NCBI GenBank assembly: GCA_034406715.1
Contig: CP137871.1
Location: forward strand, 1,054,001-1,118,000
Origin: Rhodotorula mucilaginosa
Lineage: Eukaryota > Basidiomycota > Microbotryomycetes > Sporidiobolales > Sporidiobolaceae
Direction: 5' to 3'
Length of the DNA stretch: 64,000 bases
The translations under genes and the position numbers were made by a program. Under the pieces are notes generated by a model, which did no database searches, was not told the origin of the DNA, and was given only the letters and a program-made list of their open reading frames with translations. The stretch's first letter is position 1. Every line of letters starts with the position of its first letter. Positions 34,301 to 45,110 of the stretch are shown piece after piece.

Positions 34301-37300
34301 GGTGAGCCGCTCATGATTCCGAGCTATCTGTCGCTCCCCTCACATACTGAACCTTTGATTGTCAGTGCCGATCCCTTCTACGCACAAGCATTGCGGGCCT
34401 TCCTGCGTCTCTTTCCCTTCGAAGAGCTGGCTCTCGACGTCGCCTTGCGGGTCTTTCTCTGCTCCGCCTCGCTCCCCACCGAGACGCAACAGATCGATCG
34501 CGTCATGGAAGCGTTCGCGAGACGCTACTGCGAGTGCAATCCCGGGCTGTTCGGTAATTTGCCGCGCAAACGGGACGTGGGCGAGGAAGGCCTCTCGACC
34601 GAAGGAACTGAGGAGAATCGCGCCGGCCCGATCGGCGGCAAACGCGAGGGCAAGGAGGAGAGCGACATTCCATACGTGCTCGCGTTCTCGATGGTCATGC
34701 TCAACACCGATCACTTCAACCCGAACGCAAAGATGAAGATGTGCGTGATCTCTCCGCCAATTCCCGCCTTCGGTCAGCTGACCTCTTCGGTCTGTGTGTG
34801 CAGGACCAAGGCCGACTACGTGAGGAATACACGCATGGACGGCGTCTCTGCCGAAGTCCTCGAGGTGAGTCTGCAAAGCGCGATGATAGCCGCTTAGGAT
34901 AGCAGAGTAACCGTTCTCTCCCTATGCAGTACTTGTACGACCAGATCACGCTGGCGCCGTTCATCTACGTCGACGATCACGCCGACTCGACAAGTTCCTC
35001 CCTGCGTGCTCCGTCTCCACACGCACAGCTCGGTCAAAGTCTCGGGCCGAGCGCGAGTAGCTCGAGCTTCGTCTCTACGAGCGGGAGCATGACTGGGCAA
35101 ACGTTCCTCTCTGCCGCTGCGACGTCGAAGGGCAAAGTGGATCCGTACCAGCTCATCGCCTCTGGGCAGACTCGCCGGTTTCGAGTCGACGTGAAGAGCA
35201 TCGTACCGCCACGCAGCCCGTTCTCATTCACCGGGACCACCGCCTTCTTCGTGAGTCGCATCAGCTTTCGATCGGGCGACATGTGGACTCACTTTGCCTT
35301 CGGGATCGGTCCATGGCAGGATACCTCGCATCTGCATTCGCTCTTTGCGCACGCGCCGGTGCTCCAGATCACGGATCGGTCGCGCGCAGGTTCGAGGTCT
35401 CAAGGCGTCGGATCTCCGCCAATGTCTGCGAACGCCAACGCGGTCGAAACCGAGTCGCCCAATCCTTCGGTCTTTGGCTCGCCACTCCTCCCGACCATGA
35501 GCAACAGCACTTTCGTCGATCCGCCCAAGAAGAAGGATCGACCACCGATCTCGAGCTTGAAGATCACCAAAGTGGGCTTGTTGAGCCGGAAAGAAGACCT
35601 GGTTGAAGGCGGCAGGAAGGCGCCGAGTCGCAAATGGCGAGGCTGGAGCGTGGTTTTGACCGGTAGCCAGCTGCTCTTCTTTGTACGTTCTCGAGGCAAG
35701 CCCGCCTTCAACTTCGCCCTTGCTGACATTTACCCTCTCTCTGCAGAAGGATCCGCATTTTGCGTCCTCGCTGCAGAGTGCGCTGGATCGCGCAGCGGCT
35801 GCGGCGCAACCGCGGCCAGACGGCCCCGCGCTCGCCTTTTCGTACCCTGGTTCCTTCAGACCCGATGCCGTGCTTTCGCTGGCTCATTCTGTGGCCATTT
35901 TCGACGCTGTACGTGTTCAGAGCCAGATCCGCGACGCGAAAACAAAACAGCAAGTGACTCTGACGCGAATCCTGCACTCGCAGTCGTACGCCAAGTATAG
36001 CAATGTTTTCCGACTCATCGCCCCGGCCGGTCGGCAGTACCTTTTTCAGGCTCACGACGGCGAAGAGCTCAACTCTTGGGTGCACGCCATAAACTTTGCC
36101 GCTTCGTTCAAGTCGGCCGGCCTCAAGATCCGTCCTCTCTCGCCTGCATTCCCTGGCCAAACCGACATGCATCGTTCCACTCCCCCGTCAAACAGCCCTC
36201 GCTCGTCTCTCGGGGCATCCCTCTCGGCGCCCGGCGCGTCGCGCTTGGTGCGCAGCCAGGGACAGGATTCCTTGACCGCTTCGGTTGATCCGAGCTCTTC
36301 TCGCCGCTCTGTTTCGCCCCACCGTCCGACATCGCCTGCTGGTCAAGATGCACGATCACGAGTACCTGAACAATCTATCGACGGGTCGATCAGCGCGACA
36401 GCCGACGACAGAGGCGGTCTGCCCTCCCTATCCTCACTCAACCCCGTCACATTGTCTCAGGTGCTGGACGCGTCTCCGGTCCAGGCGGCAACACCCGCAC
36501 CTCTAACTGCCCGAGCAGAGTCGTTAAGGGTGCGCAGCCTCTCTGAGGTCCGCTTGCCGCAACCACGCTGACTCGGCCTTCATTTGCGCAGGCCAAGATC
36601 GGAGAGCTCGACGCCATTATCCGGACGACAAAGGAGAATCTGCAGGCGGACCTCCGAATAGCCAAACACCTCGCGGTTCTCACACCCTTCCGAACATCGA
36701 CGCGAGAACGTATACTGGCTGCCTTGCCGCCGATCGAAAAGCGAGTGCGGCATCACCGCATGCAGTGAGCTCGTCTCCCGCTTCAAGCTCGTTCCCTGTG
36801 GTACAACTGATCTGAACTCCCCGAACTTACAACAGACTCGCCAAATTCGTTGGCTATCGAGAGGTCCTCTCGCGAGATCTGCTCGTCGAGGACCGAGAAT
36901 CGGAGCGTTTGATGCGCAAGCATTCGCTCCACCGCACGCACAGTCGGCGGACCTCCTCTGTCCCTCGTCAGCGCAGCCACGCCACCCTCTCCAGCGGCAG
37001 CAATCCTCTACATACCCGAGCACGAGACGACCTCACCCGATCGAGCAATTCCCGCTTGCGTCCACCCACGATGGCGACGAGCGAAGCGGATCTGTCCCCT
37101 CGTCATTCGTTCGAGTCTGGCGCCGACTCTCTCTCGGCGGTCGAGGACCCGCTCAACGGTGCGCAGCAGCACTCGCTCACCGACGACGAGCTGGATCGAG
37201 TCCGGACCCGTGCGGCGCCACCGATGCAAAGGTCCAAGACCGAGTCGGATTGGGAGCACGTAGTAGGCCCTTTCCAGGGTCCGCTGCGGTTGCCGAACAT

Positions 37301-37508
37301 CGGTTCGATGACCGACCGGGACGCCGATGGGCGGGCATCCACCCCCGACGAAGACGAGCTCGAGGAACGGGTGGCCGACATTGAGCGGTTGACGCAGCGG
37401 GACAGCCGCGCCGGAAGTGTCGGCGGAGGGACGGTCGACGACGCTCCACCGGTCTCTCCCCTCGAGCGCGACTTTGGACGACTTCCTTCGGCGGCAGAGC
37501 GGTCGTAG
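31319..37508 (+). CDS. SYT1: Arf guanine-nucleotide exchange factor with Sec7 and PH domains (Syt1 type)
   Basis: Exchange factor for Arf/Arl GTPases on Golgi or endosomal membranes. Eight exons join in frame: 31319-31628, 31781-34301, 34366-34740, 34804-34864, 34930-35682, 35747-36529, 36592-36764 and 36836-37508. They give 1882 residues. The first half is a Ser/Pro/Gly-rich disordered region. The Sec7 domain spans roughly residues 944-1120: FYAQALRAFLRLFPFEELAL, SLPTETQQIDRVMEAFARRY carrying the catalytic Glu finger (TET), VLAFSMVMLNTDHFNPNAKM and MTKADYVRNTRMDGVSAEVL. A PH domain lies at about residues 1297-1460 (SLKITKVGLLSRKEDL to EELNSWVHAINFAASF). A helical segment, KIGELDAIIRTTKENLQADL, follows. 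The single long disordered N-terminus with Sec7 then PH matches fungal Syt1 better than the large Gea/Sec7 GEFs. The start at 31319 is the first plausible in-frame ATG. Confidence 0.84.
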
Positions 37509-37714
37509 GCTCTCATCGGACTTCAGCAACCGCTGGTCGATTTTTGGACGGATAATGCAACTTTTTTGCTCACGTCGCTGCGCTTTGAATCGATCGTAAG
37601 CGCACGGCGGACTTTTCGTTGTCTTGACGGTGCTAGAAGGACGAGTTTCTGGCTAGTATCAGCACACCGACTTCTCTTCCCCCGTCGCCGTCTCCGAGGG
37701 TTTTCCCGTTCGAC

Positions 37715-40510
37715 ATGTCTGCTCCTCGTCCGCGGGCTCGAGCGAGCCTGTCCGAGTGGCCACAGCTATCTTTGCTGGCTGTGTACAGCGACGAACCGCT
37801 GCTCGATCCGACGTCAGGAGATGTCAGGCTCGATGATGCTGCCCTCGAAGCAGCCCGCGTGCTATACTTTAACACACCGCTAGAGAGCGAAGAGCTCGAT
37901 GCTGCGCGACGTAATCGGATCATGGGGACCATCACTGGCGTACAGGGCTTTGCCAGGTGCGTAGCGAGTGCGGATCTGCAGCTTTCGCCGGCTCTGCTGA
38001 CGGCTTGAAGTGGGGGAAATTCGACTCTACAGGACGCTGGCACCTGCAGGCAGTCGGGACTTGCGCGCAGTACACTCGTCGAAACGTAGAATGGTGTGGC
38101 TCCAAGTCGAACCCGGTTTCTACGTCCACGCTGTATGTGTCGCGAATTTCGTCAGGCCGGATATTCCCAGATTGACGACCACGGTTCTCTCGCAGACCGT
38201 ACAACTGCCGAAAATGGCTCGGAGAAATCGGAGCGCGTCTACTGCTACTGCCGAGAGCGGCTCGTCCGGAACCGCTGCGGTGCACCCTATCGAGGACGAG
38301 TATCTCATCGCCGCCCTCAGTCAGAGTTCACGCCGTTTCCGCCTCCGACACGGCACACTCGCGCGGCTCTTGCGGCGCGAAGGCAAGGTCATCCTACTCC
38401 AAAAGTTGGCAGCGCATTGGGATCGCTGGCTCCGTCAGGTCGACATCCTGAACAGCCGCAGTCTCGAAGACGTCGTCGAAGGTGCGTCGTCGTGGAGGTC
38501 AGCTTCAGCCTGTGTCAAGTCGCGGTATTCTAATGAGATGTGCATCCTGCAGCCGTTCCGCACAGCTCGCTCTTGACCGCCTCCACGACCTCGCAATTGC
38601 GACCGCTCCTCGCACAATTCGCCGCGAGCAATCCGTCGGCCCTCCCGATCCTCTTACACGGCCAAGACGTCCTCGCCCTGCCGAAGCTCCCCGAGGCAGA
38701 TACACCCGCCGCTCAAGAGCCGGGTCGTCCTCCGCCTCCTCGGTTACGAGAGGACGAGCTGGTCGATGTCGTGCGCTATCTTGCCGATCTCGTACCCAAG
38801 TCGACCGTTTTGGCGGTCCAAAACGACTCGTCGAGCTTGCAGGTCACCAGAAGTACGACCACTTCAGCTGTTTCGAATGCCTGGTCGTCGTCGCTCTCTA
38901 CGCTCGCCAACGGGATGTCCTTCCTCTCGCCTCGTCCGCTCTCCCTTTCGCTCGCGTCCGTCTCGAGTGCTACGGAACCTCGACAAGGGCACCAGCCCTC
39001 GGCAGCATCTTCCAAAAGTCTCCGAGCCGGCTTCGCTGCGATGCGGCAGCAGGAGAAGGCAGCGTTGTCTGCGCCGGAGCGGGACCGTACACCAGAATCT
39101 TCCGCCGCCGGTCCAGGGCAGGGTCAAGCTTCCTCCCGCAGCCGCAACGGAGAAGCCAAGGGTAGCGATGCGGATAGCGCTTGGAGCTTCCCCAGCGTGA
39201 ACTGGAGCAAGCTCGGCTTCGGTGGCGGCGCTGCAACAACGGCGGCGGCGGCGGCGGCGGTCAAGTCTGCAGCGGACGTTGCCGTCAACCGCGAAGAAGC
39301 TGGTGCACCGCTCAACACGTCGTCATCAGCGAACGAGGACGCGTCCTCTGCGGATACTCCTGATCAATCAGTGGTGTCCGAGGATGGTGGGACTTTCGAA
39401 ACGCCCTCACGGGAAGCGGAGACTCCAAAAGTCGAGCTTGCCCCGACCGTCAACGCGGAGGAGCTCGCTGCGGCGATCGGAGTCACGCCCGAGCAAGAAC
39501 ATCGGCAATTCCAGCTCGTCCAAGTCCGGAATGAGTCGACTCCGAACGGCGACGGGACGGCGACAGCGACCGGTGCTTCTTCGCCCGCGGCGGGAGAAGA
39601 CGACGAACCCATAGAGGACGATCAAAGAGTGCTCGAGATCTACGTTGGCGGTGCAGATCCTAGCAAGTGTCAGCTCCGACGGTACACAGTACGTTCTGCG
39701 CCTGTCCTGTTTTTTTTGGTCCTCAACTATTTGGCGTAATCTTTGCCCTAACCGACAACCCTTCACAATCAACAGCGCGGTCTTCTCACGCTTGGCCTTG
39801 CGGTCCTGCCGAGTACGGACGAAGCCGCTATGGCATGGCTCGACTCTCGGGCGGAACGGCTCCTCGAAGCGGTCGAGACGATGACCGAGCTGGTGCAGCC
39901 GCCCAAGGCGTGCGTCTCTTACTCATTCTCTGCCCTTTTGCGCCCGCGTGTGACTACTTGCCTACACGCGGGCGCTTGAGACGTTGCCGAGTGTCAGACG
40001 AACTCACCAAAACAATTCCCCTCCGCAGGGTTTACCCGCATCGACACCTCATCAAGGACGGCGCGATTCTCACGTCCATGACGAGCTCGCGGGATGCAGC
40101 AGCAGGAACTCACTCGGCACACGGTAACGCCGCCGCCGCCGCCGATGAGGCCGACGAGGCCGAAAGCGCCGCTGCGCTCCTCGACTCGTATCGCTCTCTC
40201 CACTCGTCAGTTTCCATTCCACAATTGTACGAGTTTCTCGAGCAAGGCGCGAATGCGGTCAAGCTGACATATTTCATTCTTGGTGATTCGCAGCTCTCCT
40301 CCCATCTTGGAATCGATCACGCGCCTCTCGTCGGCTCGGTGGGCGCTGCATCGCCAACACACTACTAGTCCGCCTTCAGTCTCGCTTCCGCGACGGACGC
40401 GCGAGGTCTACGCGATCGTGCCGAGCAGGAACGCGCGCGGGAGGGAACTCTCCCTTGTTGATGCGGCGGACGAGTTGCGGCGGATCGAGCGGGCGTACGA
40501 GAAGTGGTAG
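37715..40510 (+). CDS. CCZ1: Ccz1-like subunit of the Mon1-Ccz1 Rab7 GEF
   Basis: Ccz1 with Mon1 activates the Rab7 homologue Ypt7 on late endosomes and vacuoles. The N-terminal longin domain is recognisable: WPQLSLLAVYSDEPLL, ARVLYFNTPLESEELDAARR, MGTITGVQGFAR joined to TLAPAGSRDLRAVHSSKRRM, then VWLQVEPGFYVHATVQLPKM after the next splice. This reproduces the family's conserved pattern of a Val-His-Ser/Thr-x-Lys stretch leading to EPGFWMHA. A helical DEYLIAALSQSSRRFRLRHG follows, then a long Ser/Ala-rich linker (about 38.9-39.6 kb). The C-terminal part has RGLLTLGLAVLPSTDEAAMA and ends GRELSLVDAADELRRIERAY with TAG at 40508-40510. Intron 1 is placed from GTGCGT at 37959 to the CTCTACAG ahead of TLAPAG. 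The assignment rests mainly on the longin half. An Intu/Hps4-type relative is less likely in a fungus. Confidence 0.75.
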
Positions 40511-41649
40511 AAGAATTCCGGAGTTGGCAAGAGATTTCTCTATCTTCCTTTCTACTGGACGAGAGAGCATAGGGTGAAGAAAGGGGTCCCCCGCCGCCGA
40601 GCGAGTTGCACTCTGTGTGCGTACGTCGAATGATTCCTTGTCAGAGCCCAGCTCAACCATTGTCGTGCTGAAAGCCGTCAGCCCGGAACCAGACGACGCA
40701 CCCTGTCTCTCTCCATTCCGCGAGCGTGAGGATGCTTGTAGATACGATCTCGCCCTTACGCCGGCGTGAAACCCGCTTCTAAAGCGCCTCCGAGCGAGTA
40801 GAATGCAGATCTGTAGGTGTGCGTGCGTCGAAATCAGAACGGCTCAACGCCAAGGGGTGGGCGTCAACCACCGTCAGCCCGGAAAACCAGACGACGCACC
40901 CCCTCTTGTGTGTTTCCATTCGGTGTAGCCGGCATTTAAGGGCGATTCCGGCGCCGAAGGACACTTTCGGCCGGACGAAAGGGATGTTCCTCTTTTGGTC
41001 GAACACCCCCCGCCGCGAGCGCTCCGAAACGGCTGGAAGCTGTGTCTTCTCTCCTCGACGCCCCGATACGAGCGTAAGCTAGAGGCGAATCGTTCGACCT
41101 ATGAGAAAGGAGGAGAGGTGTGTGCGTCAGATCTTTGGACCTCCTTGTCAGCACCGTCATGGGGCGACGACGATAACCAGGGGTTGGAACCGTCCGCTCG
41201 TCCACGAGTCGCAGCCCTCAATTCCGCACACATGACGACGTGATCAGCGCTGGGCTAGCGGTTCTTGCGCGTGCGGATTTGCATTTCTAGTCAAGCCTCG
41301 CTCCCCCGGGGGGAAGGGGAAGAGAGCTTGACCACAGAAGAACAATCCACGACAGCTAACCGTTCCTCTGCCTGATCACTGTTGTGTGTGAGACGGGCTG
41401 CATTCTCCTCTGGGACGAGCTGGAGTTTCCGCCTCTCTGCAAGTGCGCGATGACGCACCGCGCAAACGGGGAACAAGAGAGGAGAGCGATTTGCTCGTCT
41501 TGTTTTCGCCCGAGTTGCGGCGCCATATCGCGTCGAAGCCGCCAGTCTTGTGAAGCCCGGAGGGGGGAAGGGGAAAGAAGATCTGACGCACCACCGTTTT
41601 GCGACCCAAGTCTTGCCTTTTCTGACGCCGCGACCCCCCTGCCCCGCTC
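40511..41649. other. Convergent intergenic region with a diverged tandem duplication
   Basis: The CCZ1 and VPS37 genes converge on this 1.1-kb gap, so it holds two 3' UTRs. No gene is supported. It contains an imperfect direct repeat (about 40592-40726 and 40785-40924). It also has two similar purine-rich tracts with the core GGGGGGAAGGGGAA, near 41305-41325 and 41560-41577. Confidence 0.5.
40592..40924. repeat. Two diverged tandem copies of a unit of about 195 bp
   Basis: Matching blocks occur in the same order in both copies: CCGAGCGAGT (40597 and 40790), GTRCGTCGAA (40621 and 40823), CCGTCAGCCCGGA followed by ACCAGACGACGCACCC (40675 and 40871), and TCCATTC near the end. Spacing between partners varies from 193 to 202, so the copies differ by small indels as well as substitutions. 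Confidence 0.6.
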
Positions 41650-42237
41650 TCACATCCAGACGACTTTGCCCTCGTCCCATTTCTGCAAGCCGATCTCGCG
41701 TTTGTGAAAGACTTTGCGGATCTCGCGGTACTGCTTGACGAAGGATTCGTCGTCTCCGTCCCCGTTGAGAAAGGTGTCGACGAGGGCGTCGGACAAGTGC
41801 TCCTGGGTGGTGGTCGCGGCGCGGTACCTCGCGAGTTGGGCCGGTTGCGAGAAGCGGCGGTAGGCGTCCTGCTGGGCTTGTTCGAGGAGGGCCCACTGCT
41901 GCTTGAGGTCGTTAGCGTCGTGGAAGCAGCGGGCCGTGTCTTCTCGGAGGGCGTCGAGTTGGGGTTTGAGAGCCTCGCTCTCGCGGGCGAGGTGGATGTT
42001 TTGTTGCATCTTTCGCTGGACGGCGTCGTGGTACGCGAGGGCTTGAGGGGACGTGTTGAAGTAGGCGTCAAAGTACGCGTCGTCCTCGAGCAAGCGCTGC
42101 AGTTCGTCCTTGGGCAGCTGGGCGACTTGGGGATAATCTCTTGCGAGGGCATCGTCGATCACCCCGGGGCCTGCTGCTGCTGTCGATGTAGTGGCCGAGC
42201 TGGCGGTCGGGGCGGACGAAAGTGGGGCGGACGACAT
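41650..42237 (-). CDS. VPS37: ESCRT-I subunit Vps37 (Mod(r) domain)
   Basis: Vps37 bridges Vps23/Tsg101 and Vps28 in ESCRT-I, which sorts ubiquitinated membrane proteins into multivesicular endosomes. The 195-residue protein is encoded without introns. An Ala/Ser-rich N-terminus is followed by the Mod(r) domain: ARDYPQVAQLPKDELQRLLE, a coiled coil through DAVQRKMQQNIHLARESEAL, then QQWALLEQAQQDAYRRFSQP, LARYRAATTTQEHLSDALVD and VKQYREIRKVFHKREIGLQK. The spacing of these blocks is that of the family. The stop codon sits inside a GTGAGA sequence (AT|GTGAGA), so a spliced C-terminal variant cannot be excluded. It is divergent from the SOK1/TCP11 gene across 219 bp. Confidence 0.87.
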   Translation of the reverse strand: MSSAPLSSAPTASSATTSTAAAGPGVIDDALARDYPQVAQLPKDELQRLLEDDAYFDAYFNTSPQALAYHDAVQRKMQQNIHLARESEALKPQLDALREDTARCFHDANDLKQQWALLEQAQQDAYRRFSQPAQLARYRAATTTQEHLSDALVDTFLNGDGDDESFVKQYREIRKVFHKREIGLQKWDEGKVVWM

Positions 42238-42456
42238 TCCTCGGGGTCTGCGCGGGCGAGGGCGGTGGGCACAGCGTGGGGTGCTGAGAGTACTCTGAGT
42301 CGAGTCTGTAGCCCAGGTCTCTGGCCTTTGGCGTGTCTAGCGAGAGTGAGCGGAGAGAGAAGAGCGAGCGTCTGACTGACGCACTTTGCGCTCACCCGCT
42401 ACGCAAGTCGAGCAGGGGACAGCAGCAGTGAAGAGACTGGAGACGATGCGCACGAG
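42238..42456. promoter_or_regulatory. Bidirectional promoter between VPS37 and SOK1/TCP11
   Basis: The two start codons face away from each other with 219 bp between them, so both transcripts must start here. No TATA box was seen. Confidence 0.4.
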
Positions 42457-44940
42457 ATGAGCGCCTTTGCAGTCACGCTCGATCGCCTTCTCAGCCACCT
42501 CGACCACCTCGAATCCGAGACTGCCTCTCCCCGGGCCTCTCGCTCTGCTCCGAGCGCCCACGTCGAACGCGCCACAATCAGACTCAGACGCGCCTATGCT
42601 GCTCTTCAAGATGCGGGACCGCGCGCACCCGTCGAGCTCTTCATCCGCTTGAAGGGGCGCGCGCAAGAAGTCGAACAAGCTCTCGTCGACTCTGCGCCGC
42701 CCAATAACCACCCTCAGCTGGCACCACTGGCCACGCAGGTCGTCCAGCAGATCGAGCAGCATATCGCCGTGCCCATCACCGTTCCCGATTCCGACTCCGA
42801 CTCCGGTGGCGGGCACTCGCGCACGCCGTCGACGTCCGACCTCCCTCGTCGGGTGCCGTCTTCTTCTTCAAAGTCCACCACGGTTGCTCCGGACCAACCT
42901 CTCCCTGTCAAAGACACGGTACAGCGACGAGCACAGGCCCTGTCAGACTGCTACACCCTCGCCCGACTCGCCAAGTCCGGCGTCGTCCCCTCGGGGAAAC
43001 CGCTCTCGGCGCTCCTCAGACTCGGCCGCGGCAGCGGCAGCGGTGGAGGAGGAGGAGGAGGCGACGGCACGGCCGCGAGCGCATCCCGAGAGCGCGCCGC
43101 CCTCGAAGCGCAGATCAAGGCCCAACTCCGCCGCGCCTACTTTGACTCGTTTCGTCCGCTCCTTCGTCCCGGCCACAACGGTGGACAACGCGCTGCGGCG
43201 TGGACCCGACTCGCGCAGGACCTCGTCGAGGCAGTCGTCCCCCTTGTTCCTCCCCGGATGAGCGCCGATCCCGCGCTCTACCCGAGCTCGGCGGCGGCGG
43301 CGGCGGCGGGAGGACACCGAACAAGCTCGATGCGAGCCGCAGTCGAGCGAGACCTGCTATTGACGGCGTCGACGACTCCACAGGCAGCAGAGGAGAAGGA
43401 GGAGGAAGAGTGTCTACCGAGGCTGGAACGGCTCGTCCGCGTCCTGCAACGCTTGTGCGCCCCCGCTCGAGATCCAGACGTGCGCGCCATCCTCGACAAA
43501 CTCGGCGCTGCTACTGGGCCCGGTACTACTGCCAAACCGTCGGATCGCAGTGCCAGAGCTGCTGGTCCGCATCATCAAGCGGAGCAAAGTGCTGCAGCGG
43601 CGGTCACCTCGTCGTCCGATCTCCCATCGACGACGTCGCAGTCGCAATCGCAACCCGACTTGGTGGTCGACCTCGTTCGCGAGATCCTCGACCTCGCCAA
43701 AGCGATGCGCGCCGACCTCGATCGTTTCCATACCGAGCTCAAGAACCAAGCCGTCTCCTCGAATAATACCACCACCACCACTCTGAGCGAGCAAGAGTTG
43801 GAAAGAGTGGTCGAGCGCGAAGCGGCGATGCGGGAACGCGCTGTTGTGATTGAGTGGTATGGAGGCAAGGAGGAGAATGTATGAAGGGCGACGAGGCGGT
43901 GGTGCTTGGAGCGGTCGGCGGCAGGGGCGGCGGTGGGTAGGAGGGGGTTATCAATCCCCGAGTCTTCTTCTGCCGCCGCTGATTCGACGACCCTTGATCG
44001 CGTCGTCAGCCGCGAGGAGTTTGCCCTCGCCCTCGTCGAGACCCTCTTCGCAAGCCAACCCGTCGCAGTGCCGTCCCTCGAAGAGACGCCGCCGCTGCCG
44101 CCCGTTGAGCGCAACAACCTCCTGCCGCCCCCGCTCGTGGTCCTCGCGCCGCTCCTCTTCGAACTCCAGAACCAACTCCAAGCGCTCGTCATCCTCGCCT
44201 GTCTCGCGACGATCGTCTCGTCTACCGTCGCCGTCGCTTCACCGCCGCCGCCGGTGGCGGCGGCGGCGGATGCTTCAGCCCTTCTCGAGGGGTTGTGGAC
44301 CATCCTCGACATGAACATTACGAGAACAAGACCCGCGGCAAAGGAGGAGCGGGTTGTTCCGGGCTCGGACAAAACCAGCGCAGCTGCCGACGACGACGAG
44401 GAGGAAGCGGAGGAGGATGGAACCCGTCTCGCTCACCTCGCCGACGAGATCCTCGCTCACCTCGTCGCCACCTCGCAAGATCGCCCTCCAACCGAGCGAG
44501 CAGCAGATCCGGATCCGCAGCTCGCGAAACGAGTTCGAGCGAGCGTCGACCGCATCCTGCGATACGAGGACCCCGTTTGGAAGCTCTTTTCGAAGAGACT
44601 TGAAGGCGCTGTCAAGACCGCATTGGTGGACTTGACTCGCTCCGTTGCTGTCACCTCAACTGAGGATCAGGTTCAGCCTCAAGTACCCGCGCATCTGCGA
44701 ACGGGACGCTCGACCGGTCATCGACGATTTCCTCTGCCGCCGCCGCCGCCGCGCACTGGAGCGAAACGACGAGCAGCAGCCGACCTGGTGGCTGCACTCC
44801 AACCAATCAAGGTCAAGGGGTTCGACAAACCCGCGTTCCTAGCCGACAAGGTCTCGGAACTGGTGAGCGATCGACTTGTCGGCGAGGTGTGGGTGCATGT
44901 CGAGGAGGTCTGGGGCACGATCCTCGGTTGGGCAGAGTAG
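42457..44940 (+). CDS. SOK1: Sok1/TCP11 family protein
   Basis: The family includes yeast Sok1, found as a suppressor of loss of cAMP-dependent protein kinase, and mammalian T-complex protein 11; the biochemical role is unclear. Exon 1 runs from ATG 42457 to about 43850-43880. It holds an N-terminal helical part (RATIRLRRAYAALQDAG, ELFIRLKGRAQEVEQAL), a Gly-rich insertion near 43040, and the TCP11 core: VLQRLCAPARDPDVRAILDK (Cys-Ala-Pro-Ala-Arg-Asp near residue 334), then VDLVREILDLAKAMRADLDR. The second exon, from about 43955, carries REEFALALVETLFASQ, then LLPPPLVVLAPLLFELQNQL, and ends at 44940 with EVWVHVEEVWGTILGWAE. The exon join is ambiguous: donors at 43857 (TG|GTATGG) and 43880 (AAT|GTATGA) both exist. 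About 800 residues. Confidence 0.78.
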
Positions 44941-45110
44941 GGTTGTTTTGAGTGCCAGGCTCTGCCAAAGCTCCTCTTACTCTCTCTTCAATCGCCTTGC
45001 TTTGCTCTCTACGGGTCGAATTCGGAAGCAAGGAAGAAGCGTTCGCCGGAGGCATGGCTGAGTCCGAATTACAACAACAACGACAAGAGGGAAAACAGGA
45101 ATTCGATGAT

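Noticed and set aside
41291-42152. Extra minus-strand frames overlapping and downstream of VPS37
   Set aside because: They are out of frame with the Mod(r) domain or lie past its stop, are Arg/Thr/Pro-rich, and show no conserved motif. A spliced VPS37 tail remains only a possibility.
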